The position numbers and the translations under genes were made by a program. This document shows, in pieces, positions 44,701-56,390 of a DNA stretch of 64,000 nucleotides. Under the pieces are notes generated by a model. That model was not told the origin of the DNA, did no database searches, and was given only the letters and a program-made list of their open reading frames with translations. The number at the start of each line of letters is the position of its first letter. Position 1 is the first letter of the stretch. The DNA is from Plicaturopsis crispa FD-325 SS-3 (taxonomy: Eukaryota > Basidiomycota > Agaricomycetes > Amylocorticiales > Amylocorticiaceae), in assembly GCA_000827205.1 (NCBI GenBank), contig KN832561.1, positions 1,552,072 through 1,616,071 of the forward strand, written 5' to 3'.

Positions 44701-45260
44701 GTGATGAGTGCTGACAACTTTGCGTAAGGTGACATCGTGGCAGCAAGGGTATGGTGTGTCAAATAAATGAAGTTGTAACAAGCTAACCTTTACCGTACAG
44801 GTTACCACTCGATTCCGTCATGCTCTTAATTTCGGAGCTGCTGCCGAAGGTGCAGGAGCTTCAAGCATCGCGACACAAACCTAATACGACTTCGTCGATT
44901 ATGGATTTCCTGGGCAGTGTTACGTTACAACATGTCCTCCCACCAGCCCCCGCACTGACGCCCAGGCGTTTCGTGGTAAGTAATACTTCCGTGCACTGTT
45001 TCACATCTGATGCGACGATGTCTTTTCCCTAGTGGTCCGACGCCTCCGTCGTCTGGCTGACCTCGCTAATATGGGGCGAGATCTACGTCCGCGGCATGAC
45101 GCCGCTCGGCCTCTGGAATGCCACGAACGTGCGGCTCTTCTACGTGAAGCACGCGCCGGCGCACCAGCGGCAAATTACGGAGGCGATGTCGAATGTCGTC
45201 GGCGGGCTGGGCGGGCTCCTCGACTCCGCACGGGGGCGGCAGCGGTCGGAGCGTTCGTGA
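41782..45260 (+). CDS. HID1: HID1 family protein (Golgi / dense-core vesicle trafficking)
   Basis: Fourteen exons total 2775 nt (924 aa): 41782-41895, 41950-41982, 42035-42092, 42144-42681, 42734-43199, 43256-43379, 43428-43462, 43524-43614, 43667-43815, 43870-44072, 44135-44675, 44729-44748, 44801-44975 and 45033-45260. Family signatures include EAKLAFRSQ, RNIPENDTYWDQ, SASDVFSLISPHDIRRA, EVLNCIRILQRVFPVVFE, NHLVFKGEDPRSTLVGMCFQ and the end WGEIYVRGMTPLGLWNATNV RLFYV. Animal HID1 is a peripheral Golgi protein that acts in vesicle maturation; the fungal role is inferred to be similar. An acidic, Ser/Gln-rich insert lies around residues 640-770. Two introns (43816-43869 and 44073-44134) use GC donors. 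Confidence 0.9.
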
Positions 45261-46009
45261 GTTATTTTCTGCGCGTGTATGTGCTTCGTACTTCGGATGG
45301 TTCATGGACTGCGCCTGCTGCTGTATACTATTCCATCAACAAGGTTCAATCCGTCATGCTAGGTCCTCTGGTGAACACCAAATTCGGCAACCGTGATGCT
45401 CTGCGATTGCATGCGGGCTCCTCGTGGTGTCCAGTCAGCTTTACTCACTATCATCTGTGACTCGATGGGTCCCGAACCGTTTCAACTTTCAAGAGGATGC
45501 TCTACCGCAAAGAGGTCATGCCGCCGGTATTACTCATCAGTCCAGTAGCTGAAGCGCTCCTGGACGGTCTCAGCCTCCAGCTCCACTATCTCAATTGCAT
45601 GTCCTACGCGCTGAACAGATGATGCTAGTCCTATAGATTAGTGTTCCTTCTGTCTTCGCATTTGAGGATTCCTTTCCAGAGCTCGGCAGTGGCTTGTGTG
45701 ATCCTAATGGCGCGGATCGTCGCACAATGGAATGCTTTCTTCCGTTCCGTTCAACGTCTCAAGTTCGTGTATCGTTACGCCGTTTCTACTTACGATCTTC
45801 TACCGCGGACGTTAGCTTGAGGCGGGGCGTCCTCGGCAACCGTATTCAGGCTGCTGACTACTTTATGCTGATATATCTTGATTATGCGCAAATGATGCAC
45901 GGGATCGACAAAGGGTCGACGGAACTAAATTTAAAGGCAAAGGATGAATAGCACTTGAACAAGACCATCGACATCGTCTCTGCCTGCGCATTTTTCCCCC
46001 AGAGTTCCA
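45261..46009. other. Intergenic region, no gene supported
   Basis: Open frames here (for example 45694-45951) lack recognisable motifs. The region includes the HID1 3' UTR and the promoter of the downstream permease. Confidence 0.45.
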
Positions 46010-48131
46010 ATGGCGCACATCGAGGAACGCCCTGCAACGACCGAGTCCGCGACGCCAACTATCGCGGATCGAAAAGTCGATGAAAAAGACGGACCAAGCG
46101 CGTCTAAAACCGACATTGAAGCGGGCGCACAAGAGGTCGTCCCCGTAGCCCATCCAACGGGGCAGCAGCCGCACCAATTTCCGGATGGTGGTGCAGAAGC
46201 GTGGGCGGTCGTTGCGGGAGCGTGGATGGTGCGTAGTATTTACATGCCTCGGTGAACTGTCGATAATAAAATCATGTGTTGAATATTAGGTGTCGTTCTG
46301 TACATTTGGCTATGTCAATGGTATCCGTTACATGGACTATCTATGCGTTTCTTAATATGCAGCTGACATTGGTTTTCAAATCCAGGATTCGGAGTGTACC
46401 AAGAATACTACCAGACACACCAGCTCGCGGCATATACGCCCTCCGACATTAGTTGGATAGGAAGTGTCCAGCTTGCCATGATTTTCTGGGGCGGTCTGCC
46501 AATGGGTGAGCGAATCTTAGCACTACAGTCCGACATCCTCTCATAACTGAATGGCGTCATAAATAGGAAAACTATTCGACATGGGTTACATGCGTCCAAT
46601 GTATGCTTCACTACGCGACAGGTTGTCTTAACGTTGCTGACCGGCTTTTTAAGAATGCTAGTTGGATCCATCTGGACGGTATTCTGGTAAGCATCCCTTC
46701 CTGATTGCGAAACCGCATGCTCATTACTTCCTCTAGTCTCATGATGACCTCTCTTGCAACAACATACTGGGAGATTCTTTTGGCCCAAGGTTAGCATTCT
46801 GCGGATAGATCTCACGAGCTGTTTTTGATAGGATGCCCTCAGGCTTTGGACTTGGACTTGGGCTGGGAATGCTATTTATTCCTGCAATATCTTGCATCTC
46901 GCATTTTTTCCGTGCTAAGCGGTCATTAGCGAACGGTCTACTAGCATCAGGATCATCCCTCGGCGGGATTGTCTTCCCTATCATGCTCAACAACATGATC
47001 GCCAATCCCAATATTGGGTTCGAATGGGCTGTCAGAGCTACCGTAGGTTCCATTTATCCGCATACTATCTCTGCCGCACTGACCAACATCTTTACCGAAG
47101 GGATTTCTGGTATTGGCACTGCTAATTGGTGCCAACCTCCTCCTCAAGACACGCCTTCCACCACATAAGGTCGGACCTATCATCGACTTCAGTGTCTTCA
47201 AGGACGTGAACTACTCTATATTCGTGGTCGGATCATGGTTCATTCTCTTTGGCCTGTATCTACCATTCTTCTACCTGGTAAGTGTCCCCAGATACCTGAA
47301 GGCTTACTGATGCTAATAGAACTGCTCATAGCAAGAGTATGCGATTATCAAAGGCGTTGACCAAGGCCTCGCATTTTACACCCTTGCCATCTTAAGTAAG
47401 ATTTCGTTCTCTTGACTGTAGCAAGTAATTCTCACGATCATGCATGGCAGATGCTGCTAGTGTCTTCGGACGAACGATGTGAGCATCTCTCTTGGTGATA
47501 GATATCACTCTACTTACGCGTGCTCACAGTCCTAATTACCTGGCGGACAAATGGGGCACCCTTAACATCCTTTTCCTCGCGTGCCTTGTTTCTGGCGTAC
47601 GCCTTCTATTCCACTTTCACCTGTGGCCATCCTAACTAAGTGCCCCATACCCCCTTCAGGTCCTTATTTTCGTGTTCCTCGTCCTCCAATCCGCAGCGTC
47701 CTTCATCGTGTTCGCCATATTCTTCGGTTTCTTCTCCGGGACGTATGTGAGCACGATCGCCCCGTGCGTGGCGGCGCTCACCACCGACATGCGCACGATT
47801 GGGCTCCGCGTGAGCATGTTCTTCGGTGCGCACACGCCTCTCTTCATTCAGATTGACCTCGTTGTACTCACCGTACATATGGTATGTCAGGCTGCCAAGG
47901 CTTCGCTGCCCTCTTCGGCACGCCGATCAACGGTGCATGTAAGCGTCGTGTTGTATCTTCTACTGCTCGACTAGGCTGACTTTTATGGGCTATTTACCAG
48001 TGGTGTCAAGGCAGAACGGCTCGTTCACCGGGGCGGTGTGCTTCTCCGGGATATCCGTCTTCTTGGGATGTGCAATCCTTGCGGTGTGTCGGTATCGGCA
48101 CGGCCAGGTGAAGGGGACGTATAAGGTCTGA
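46010..48131 (+). CDS. MFS transporter, monocarboxylate permease-like (second)
   Basis: Fourteen exons total 1371 nt (456 aa): 46010-46228, 46290-46320, 46386-46505, 46567-46600, 46654-46686, 46737-46789, 46843-47042, 47101-47277, 47332-47395, 47451-47478, 47530-47596, 47660-47825, 47891-47938 and 48001-48131. The N-terminal cytosolic part ends in PDGGAEAWAVVAGAW, the MCT-type DGG motif. GVYQEYYQTH and SWIGSVQLAMIFWGGLP are typical of fungal MCT homologues; SHFFRAKRSLANGLLASGSS marks the central loop; VDQGLAFYTLAILNAASVFGR is the span 8 region. Twelve spans are present. It is only distantly like the permease at 23851 and has far more introns. Substrate is unknown. Confidence 0.9.
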
Positions 48132-48386
48132 TGCTCGCCGGCATGCATTTTTGGGGACGCACAGGATACGGATAGCATTGGTTAGATATTTACATGACAT
48201 TAATGATTGGCACGCATAGCCATGGCATAGGGACCTCGATGAACGACTAGATTATACCAAGGGAGACGCTTGGGTGCCCACTTCAAGAAAGTGCTCCCTC
48301 TCGAAGGTGTGTTGAGTTTGCAGTGGGTGGTGGTGGACAAGTTTGGCTGCTTAGAGCAGCTCATGTCTAGGCGCCTGCGTTGGCCT

Positions 48387-50054
48387 TTATTCGGAATCCC
48401 TTTTGGGTCCCTGAAGACCAGTGCACGACATAGAATTAGAGAGAAGAGAGCGGTCAGAGCAAGGAGCACGTACCTTTGGCGGCTCGTACGGCGGGAGATC
48501 GATGTTGAAGCCTTCGCGCTTGAGCTGTCGAAGCGGGGCGAGATCACTCTCTGGCATCGCGCGGACGTATTCCCTGTCGAACTGCGCATGCTCCAGATCT
48601 GCAAGCGCGGACTGGTCGTGTGGTCGCCATCTTGACCGAAGCATCCTAGCTAGCGCCTCTGTGTCAACCCAAAGATCGTGGAGTTTCAGGACCCGCAATT
48701 CCGGAAGACAAGGGCCAGCGGATGAGGACTGATTACGGTCTAGGGAAGAGATAGCCAAGTTGCGGAACATAGCGAAGCCATCATCGGGATCGACATTCTC
48801 AGTAATCTCGAGGATGCGAAGTGAGGGAAGGTGGCGTAAGCATTCTACGAATTCGCCCTCCGGGATGTACATGAGGTCGAGGGTAAGCCGTGTCATGCTA
48901 CACCGGCTGCGCTCAAGAAAAGAGAGGAAGGAACCATGCGGGATATCGATCTGCGCTGCGTTGGTTGAGCAAACGAATAGCTCCTGAAGCGCCGGCATCG
49001 TTGTCTCTTGGAACAGCAGGTTCTCACCCTCGCACGACATGCGCAGACACTTCAGGTGTTGCATGTGCAGAGGTTCCTTATACACCTCCCAGGCGGGCTC
49101 CCAATCGACCATGTGTTGAAAATCGCATTCGACCAAGTTCGGAGTTTGCGATAGAATGCTGATGCAATGATACTCTGCTTGGTAGCAGAGAGACAAGTGG
49201 GTCAACTGACCCCAGGGTATGTCTAGTCGCAGGTCGTTGCTGCATTCGTTGTAGTAGTATACCTGGCGGAGCTCGGGCGAGAGACGGAAGACATCACACT
49301 TGCCAGACGCTACCGAATCGGAGCGAAGAGTGAGCGATAGTGAACGTAGGCCGGGAAACCCCGCCGAACCGGCCTCCGCGAGCGATCTGGGGATCGTCTC
49401 AAAGAGCAGGTCAAGGTGCCTCCAGCGAGAGGCATAGTCCGCGATCAAGGGCACAATATCTGGCACGGAGGGGACCTTCAAGCATTCCAGAGCCAAAGGA
49501 AGTTGTCCGGCACGCCGAAGCCAAACTTCAGCGGCAGCATATTGTCTCTGGCGTCTCCCCACAGCAACAGACGTCCATAGTTGCGGAGTCGACAGTGCGA
49601 CTGACCACCATTTGTGGCATACGCTACCCAGGCAAAAGACCTTCATGTGTACGAGAGGGATTTGTTCTGGGAGACACTCGATGAATATATGCGATAACAG
49701 TTCGTTGGGTAGCCGGCGTAGGGGAGAAAGGATGCCGCGATTGACAGCGACGCGTCCTTGTAGCTCCTGCTGTTCGCGTTCGAGGTTAGCCAGCGCAGCC
49801 TGCAGCCGCTCTATTTCTGCATTGACATCGCAGAGATCGGTCTCAGCTTGGAGAAGATCCTGTCGGAGGTGAGGGATCTCCAACTGCGATGGCATATCGT
49901 TGGTCGCCGTGAGCATTGGGCAAGGATGGTCTGGAAGGGGGCGTGGCTTCTGTACAACCGCAGTACCGCAGTTCCCGCACGTCCACATGCCTGCGTATTG
50001 CCCGGTATCAGCATGGTTCGAAGGGCTACCTCGTAAAGAGACCAAGAGACACAC
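48387..50054 (-). CDS. F-box/LRR-type protein
   Basis: A single long frame of up to 555 aa; the better start may be the MWTCGNCG methionine near 49988, since the residues before it look like leader sequence. A CxxC pair (CGNCG) is followed by a heptad-like coiled coil (AEIERLQAALANLEREQQEL), then an F-box: LRRLPNELLSHIFIECLP, VCHKWWSVALSTPQLW. This arrangement, coiled coil then F-box, is typical of huge Agaricomycete families. The C-terminal part has LRR-like spacing (MPALQELFVCS, LRHLPSLRILEITE, LPELRVLKLHDLW). Near the 3' end, PPK is followed by a GTACGT donor and a CTTCAG acceptor 69 nt apart, so splicing removes 23 codons without changing frame. It probably recruits substrates to an SCF ubiquitin ligase. 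Confidence 0.82.
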   Translation of the reverse strand: MCLLVSLRGSPSNHADTGQYAGMWTCGNCGTAVVQKPRPLPDHPCPMLTATNDMPSQLEIPHLRQDLLQAETDLCDVNAEIERLQAALANLEREQQELQGRVAVNRGILSPLRRLPNELLSHIFIECLPEQIPLVHMKVFCLGSVCHKWWSVALSTPQLWTSVAVGRRQRQYAAAEVWLRRAGQLPLALECLKVPSVPDIVPLIADYASRWRHLDLLFETIPRSLAEAGSAGFPGLRSLSLTLRSDSVASGKCDVFRLSPELRQVYYYNECSNDLRLDIPWGQLTHLSLCYQAEYHCISILSQTPNLVECDFQHMVDWEPAWEVYKEPLHMQHLKCLRMSCEGENLLFQETTMPALQELFVCSTNAAQIDIPHGSFLSFLERSRCSMTRLTLDLMYIPEGEFVECLRHLPSLRILEITENVDPDDGFAMFRNLAISSLDRNQSSSAGPCLPELRVLKLHDLWVDTEALARMLRSRWRPHDQSALADLEHAQFDREYVRAMPESDLAPLRQLKREGFNIDLPPYEPPKVRAPCSDRSLLSNSMSCTGLQGPKRDSE

Positions 50055-50330
50055 TACCGGACTGCATCATTTCTCGCGTCGGAATACTCTTCAGCTAGTA
50101 CTTGCGGCGCCGACAACCTCGAAAGTCGTGGCTACGAATAAACCTATATAATCAGCAGTAGATTCTGACGCCAAGTAGAAAAATATAGCCGGTTGCTTAC
50201 AGCCAACTTAGACGGTGTCGACGGAGGAAAGTGCAGAGGAAGATAACACGTTGAGCCGACTCGAACGTTTGAACGCCGGTGGCTTGTCTCAGGCTTGCCT
50301 CGTACTTTCATCCCAAGACCACCATGAACG

Positions 50331-51907
50331 ATGGACTCGGACTTGCTGTCTAACATACAAACGCTGTCGTACCCCCACAAAAATTCCCTCAAGAAAGGTA
50401 ATCGACTCGCTCGCACAATTCGTTCCCCTTACGATCAGCTATCTGCTAGGCGGCATCGAGAGCACGTCCGACCTGCTGTTGACAGCTCCCCAAGAAATCG
50501 CAAAAAAGTGCAGAATACCTCTTCAAGAGGTCCATTCGATTCTTGATATCGTATGCAGCGCGTCGGGTCCAAATCCACGCGTCTTGGAAAGCGTGGAACG
50601 CGAGGGAAGCGAGAAATTTACGACAGGCGATGCGCTACTTGACAAGGCCCTCGGTGGTGGGATCAGGACTGGCATGATATGGGAAATTGCTGGAGAAAGG
50701 TGTGTCTGCAGTCGTCTTCTACTTCCATGGACGCGACTTTCCAGTCCTGAAACGCGTCGATAGTGCTGCTGGAAAGTCTCAAGTAGCGCTTCAACTTTCC
50801 CTGCTTGTCCAAATCCCCCCGAGACTTGGAGGAATCCATGGGTCGGCTTGCTATCTGACGATGACCTCAAAACTTCCAACAGTGCGTCTCGTGCAGCTCA
50901 TTGACACGCATCCTTTACTTTCACCATCGTTCTGCAACATGTCCGACGTCCACACGCTCTCTGCGACGACCATCCCCATGCTTCTGTATGTGCTTTCGAA
51001 AACATTACCACAATTCATAGAGGGCGCCGCGAAGCAACCAAATACTAAGCCTGTGAAGCTAGTGGTACTTGACGCGCTCGCCGAGCTTTTCCACTCCTCC
51101 CCGAAAACGACGACCCAGACCCTCGTTGAACGCGCGCGAAATCTCGCGGAAATATCCCTTCTTCTGCACACACTGGCTAGCAAATTCCAGGTAGCCATTC
51201 TCGTGCTGAACGAAGTCACCGATGTGTTCCAGCGCGGCGCAGACGTGGACACCGCAAGCGACCTCGTGTACAGCGACCAGTCGCGGTGGTTCAATCGTGC
51301 CTGCAGCATTCCCGGCGAGGACAGGAAGGAAGCCGCGCTAGGGCTTGTGTGGGCGAATCAGTTAAACGCGCGCATCATGCTCTCCCGCACAGGGCGGCGC
51401 AGGTATATCGACGATCCTGTGCAGCGTCTGGGGAAATACCGTAAAACGGTCGGCGGCTCTGAAGACGCGGCAACGAGTTCGCAGGCACAGGCAGTTGCAC
51501 AGTTCGAAGAGCAGGCGACGCTGATTCGGCGACTGAGCGTCGTATTTAGCTCTGTCGCACCGCCTGCTTCGATCGATTTCATCATCACCGTTGCGGGTCT
51601 CACTTCGCTTCCCGAGGACGAGTCCGTTGCAGCGCTACCATCAATACCGCGCCCGTCAGCGCCTCCCGCGCCTGCCTTTGCTCCCGTTCAAGTGATGGGG
51701 ATGGAAGACGTATCCCCTCTAGATGCTGGTGCCATCGAAGATGGCATAGCGCTCGATGCAACCGACGATTTGGACGATGCTGCAGAAGAAGCGGCCCCGG
51801 ACGAGGACGAATGGGAGGCCTATTGGAAGGACGACACTATACCAGAAGAGGCGTACAATAGCGTAGACTTGGACGATGTGTTAGGGAGTGCAACTGCTAA
51901 TGGATAA
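50331..51907 (+). CDS. RAD57: RAD51 paralogue, RAD57-like recombination mediator
   Basis: Exons 50331-50397, 50450-50699 and 50764-51907 total 1461 nt (486 aa). Such proteins help load or stabilise RAD51 filaments in homologous recombination. The N-terminal helical part (GGIESTSDLLLTAPQEIAKK) is the HhH-like domain; the recombinase core begins FTTGDALLDKALGGGI, with Walker A GESAAGKSQ split by intron 2, and Walker B as VKLVVLDAL. SACYLTMTSKLPTVRL and the RIMLSRTGRRR loop fit the family. The C-terminal 100 residues are Pro-rich then strongly acidic (DDLDDAAEEAAPDEDEWEAY), which is not part of the core. RAD57 is favoured over XRCC3 from the N-terminal match, but the two are homologous. Confidence 0.85.
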
Positions 51908-52633
51908 TATGGCGCGTCACTCTACGTTCTGAATATGACATGTGCGCTTATGACATCCGTCTACGATTTTATGATAGATTAATGAAAGATGTAAATCATC
52001 TTGAACGGGTTGCCCTCATCTTTTGGGCCTCCTAGGGTGTGATATAAGTGCAGCGCCCACCGTGGCGCATATGGCCTGTTCGGTTGAGCGGTGATCATAG
52101 GCAAAGAAAAGTAGGCGCATAGGGATCCAGACGACTCGCGAAAGATAAGCGACAGCCGTTTGACCACGTCAGTGCAAACAATAGTGCGTCAAAACTCATC
52201 ACCTTCAAATTACTGACGCTGACTATCTTGACGCCGCCGTGTTCGTAGCATCTACGTGTGCACTATTCCAAACCCTGCGGCATTTCGATGGTCTTTGCGC
52301 GTTCTAGTTCACCATTTCCAACTTGAAGACTTACTTATCCAGGACCAAGACACTCTGTTTTCGCTTGCAACAATTCTTGCCACTAGAAAGAAGCTGGCGG
52401 GCTTACAATCACTACAGCTCAACGTCAACCTCGAACTTTTTTGAGCAGACGAGCATACCGTTATCTTCGCAGTGCCTGCCAGCGTCCAGTGCTGAACATG
52501 ACAGCGCAGCGGATGATTCTGCTATGTATCACGAATGCTTGACAGACAGACACGGGATTCCACATCACGTTCAGTTATGTGATGGTAAGCGTAGGCGAAG
52601 TTTCAGCTTCATGGATGGCTGACATGATATAAC
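51908..52633. other. Intergenic region, no intact gene
   Basis: It holds the RAD57-like 3' flank and short open frames without motif (52256-52444, 52323-52622). Some of it may be older exons of the DUF6534 relic just downstream, but I cannot align them. Confidence 0.4.
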
Positions 52634-52735
52634 AGCCAAAATTATACTGCAACTCCGTCCTCTCGAGCTTGAACGCGCGGCAGAGCGGGAGTGTTAGTCA
52701 CTCAGATGGAGGAGCCTCACTGGAGCTTGATGCTC
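52634..52735 (+). pseudogene. Fragment of a DUF6534-type membrane protein gene
   Basis: The stretch encodes QPKLYCNSVLSSLNAR directly after an ATAACAG acceptor-like string. These 16 residues are identical to the cytosolic end of the intact gene at 54060-55964 (QPKLYCNSVLSSLNARGTRG there, ...ARQSGS here). The next residues no longer match and no membrane-span exons precede it. It is a partial tandem duplicate or relic lying about 1.4 kb upstream of the intact gene. Confidence 0.7.
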
Positions 52736-54059
52736 GTACTATGAATTCGATAGGCGCACGAGTACGCACGACAGGTCATGATTCTTTTATTAAATGCTTA
52801 GATCCGCACAGGCAACGTTACAAGGCATGCGGCCTCAAGCAGGCGAACACTCCGAGGCGAGTCCGCTCCACGCTCTTGTTCACGGTGTTCTTGGGCTTAT
52901 TGGATCGGTGTTCAGCAAGTTGTCGTTCACATAACTGAGGAAATTAACGAGATGGAAAACATATGCAAAAGGGGCCTGGAGTGGGATAAGCCCTCTGGGA
53001 AATTTGGTGCCGCGCTCAGCATGCCGGTGTCGTAAGGCGTCTTTTTGCGTGGAGTATGGTCTTGTCAAAGGCTCGGGGCAGGGCCAGGCAATGAGTTCGG
53101 ATTTTGAAGAGCAGATGTACGGAGTGACTACCGGACCAACGTCTAGCGTACTACTATTTAATAGTCTTTCCAGCCCCTCCTGTTTTTCGATGTGATATGC
53201 TCGAGATGATATGTATCTCTTCTCATGTTCTGTACATAGATCGCGAGCCTTGCCCCCGTACCAAGTTGGCGCCGTGACGGCGTCCAGCAGAATGCGGTGA
53301 TAGCATGAACTCTATGCTTCAATGCCGCTTGCTCCCAACTATCGATCCTATTGGTAGGCACTGGTAATTTGTCGAGCGGGCACAGGGAATACATGAACTT
53401 AGACTCCCAGAGGCGCCGCCGTACTTAACTTACCGCGACGCGACGCGGCGACGGTGCCACCAAGGTGCCACGTGCGGCCATGTAGGTTCAAGTTCAAGTT
53501 TGAACCCGAATGTTTCTTGAATTCAAGTATTGATTTCTACCAAGGTATCAAGAAATTTAAAGCCATCGCTACCGATGCGGCCTTACGAGCGCTAGTTGCA
53601 CATGCTGGTCATGGATGCTGAACAGCGTTCCGCCAGCTAGCGCGCTGCGCTGAGCGCTGAGACCTTCTTACCTTCTTCTAGGCTGGCTATCTGGATTCGA
53701 AGGGAACTTTCTGTGGCACGATCGACGACATGGCAAGCGCTAGACCTCGGCAGTCAGCACATATGGAAGTACAACCTCGTCCATCAGGCAAGTTGGAGAG
53801 TTATTTCTGACACGATGGAAGTACTCACGCACTGATCAATTTACCGGATTCCCTGTGCACTAGGAAGTCCCTCTGGCGCTCAGCTTTCTTAGCACAGGGT
53901 GCCAATAGGCACGAGTGTAGCTCGGGGCGACTGAACTCCGCGTGGCGACCGACTAGAAAAGCAAGATGGTGGTGTCCCCTCTACTCTGCCGCTGCCACCC
54001 CCCCCTTATCCCGGACACGAAAATCTGTACCTGATCTACTATTCTGCACATCTAGCACC
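52736..54059. other. Intergenic region with short palindromic repeats
   Basis: No gene is supported. Near 53430 is a CG-rich tract (CGCGACGCGACGCGGCGAC). At 53488-53510 GGTTCAA...TTGAACC flanks a second GTTCAAG, a small inverted repeat, followed by further TTCAAG/TCAAG strings. Confidence 0.4.
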
Positions 54060-55964
54060 ATGGCGAGTCCCATCGCGCTCTGTAGGTGGTGTACGATGCC
54101 GGACACCGTCCCTCCGGCTGACTCTATTGAATTCCATGTAGCTCATGGGCCTGCATTGATTGGCATATTCCTCAGTCTGATTTTCTATGGGGCAATGGTA
54201 GCGCAGGTACGTCCCAAGCAACAACTACTTTAGAGCATAATTAGCACTCATACAAACGACATAGTGCGTATACTACTGGCAAATCTACTACCGCCGCGAT
54301 CCGGCCTGGATGAAGCTATACGTACGCTGACTCGCGATGCTCGTGCGCCCACCGCTGATGCTGAGCACACTTGGAACAGGTTTGGTTCCTGCTGTTCGTC
54401 GATACCGTTGGGTAAATTTACCGCGCGGTTCTTCCTTGGCACAGATGCTAACAGCCTTTGTCTGATGCAGCACGGTCCTGTCTCTAACGTGGATTTATGG
54501 TCTTCTCATCAACAACTTTAGTGAGCCACATTCGTTTCTCTCATGGCCCGTTCCAACTAAATATGTCGTGAAGATGACCTACCAAAATTCAAGGTACAAA
54601 CTTGGGGTAAGTCGTGGGCATTCTTTACACACATCCACGGATTAATCAATTCATCTAGTTTTGGCGTCTGGTGAGTACGCGGCCCATTTCCTGAAATCTT
54701 TTGGCAAAGCCAATTCAATCCTCCAAAATCCTAGCCCCTGCTCTCGCAGTGAGTAACCTCGCTCGATCATGTGTCGGTTCGCTTAAATTTCTTCAATAGG
54801 GTTTCACTGGGATGTTTTGCCAGCTGTTTTTCGCCTACCGAATCAGGGTGCTTACAAATTGTGTCTGGCTCGGAGTAGGACTTGCTGTCCTTTCCGTAAT
54901 TTGCGCGTGTATGCATAGTTTGCCGTTGTGGTCATGCCGATTCATATATGTTTTTCTCTTAGTATGCGCCGTTGGTGTCAGCATTGCTATCGGTGTGTGC
55001 CATAAAGCCCTATGTATGTGCATATGTGCTAATAATTTACCAGGCATTGTTGTCCAAACCTCCCTTGATCATACGTTCAACGCGATTGCGGCAATTTGGC
55101 TCCTATTCACAAGCCTACTCGACATCGTTATCACCGGCATCGTGTCGTGGAATCTGGTATGCGACCTCCCGTCTACTCCCACCTGCTAGATGTGCCAGCA
55201 CTAAGCTGTGCTGTCAGCGTCGCAGTCGGTCAGACTTTATGCGGACCAAAGATTTTCTCAGTAGAATGGTTGTCGGTACGATGTTCTTTGTGTTCAATCA
55301 CGTCGGCCTGTCACTTATTCATGCTTTCCCAGTGACGGTTTCGACATGCGCAATGACTACAGTTTGTGCCATCACTGAGTTGGCTTTTTTCCTCGGAAAG
55401 GTCAGTCGAGATCGGTCAATACGTTGAGCCACTGCTCACACACAGCGACAGCCTGAAACAGGATTGCATCTCGCATTCATTTTCATGATAGTGCGCCCGG
55501 CTGTGTTCGCTACCATTTTGTTTGCTAATGACAAGGTGTTGCAGCCCAAGCTGTATTGCAACTCTGTCCTTTCCAGCCTGAACGCGAGGGGCACCCGGGG
55601 CGTTTCCGGTTCGCCGACTATGGACGATGTCTATGTAGAGTTTTCCGGTACTCAAGTAAGTCCGCATGCCAGATTTCGTTGTGTTTTCCACGTGATGGAC
55701 CCAATCTTGCAGGACTCTATCCTGCAAGGAATACTGCATCGGCCTCGCGACAGTCCCGACTCGGATGTGAGTTCGCCAGATGTATACGGGCGCATGGTTC
55801 GCTCGTGGGTTGCTTACTCACCGCGCATGCCTACCACTATCTAGCTCGTCGTTCATGTCGCTCAGGAAACACACGAGATGACGACCTCATCCAAGGTGGA
55901 CCCGCTCCAGGACAAAAATTCTCAGGCTGGTAGAGAATGTACGGGTGTTGCGCTTCCTGGGTAA
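54060..55964 (+). CDS. DUF6534-type multi-span membrane protein
   Basis: Intron-rich gene; sure exons are 54060-54206, 54265-54321, 54380-54411 and one starting at 54471, and the last codes from about 55840 to the stop at 55964. Exons between about 54540 and 54800 are not resolved. The start has HGPALIGIFLSLIFYGAMVAQ and CVYYWQIYYRRDPAWMKLYV, the first span and YYQRF-like loop of this basidiomycete family. Further spans are GMFCQLFFAYRIRV, WLGVGLAVLSVICACMH, FNAIAAIWLLFTSLLDIVIT, FFVFNHVGLSLIHAFPV and LAFIFMIVRPAVFATILFAN. The family motif DFLSRMVV lies before span 6. The cytosolic tail begins QPKLYCNSVLSSLNAR. About seven spans suggest a receptor-like shape, but the function is unknown. Confidence 0.8.
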
Positions 55965-56390
55965 ATAATGCAGTGAGGTTTCCTCCAGCTCTGTGTACGT
56001 ACTCCCCAAGTCAATAACTGTTCAACGGCGATGACCCCCACGTTGTCGCCTGGCTCTTCCGTCTTGTCCATAGTGCTATAAGTCGCACCATTCTCCATTG
56101 ACCATCGCCACCAGCGTCCTCGTTTTTTTTGTATCATTCCATTGCCAAAGACAAATAACATCAAGACGGACCCAGATGTTCGAAGTGTCAAAATTGACCT
56201 CAAAATATTCATTTAAGGTCGCGTGCTTCGAACTTACCACAGTCCACATCCTTGTGTAAGTAATGGGTATCACTAAATACATGTTCTTCTAATAGATCGG
56301 CCGATGCTCCATTGAACATGCTCTAACTTACCGGGCTACCACTGCGCTCCTCACTGGGATAGCGTCCGCTGACGGCTCTTGTTCCTTCCC
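55965..56390. other. Intergenic region
   Basis: No gene is seen. It carries the DUF6534 3' flank and the promoter of the first MFS gene. Confidence 0.5.

Noticed and set aside
44136-44714. Separate gene within HID1
   Set aside because: It is one exon of HID1 containing the variable acidic insert; frame and splice sites join it to both sides.
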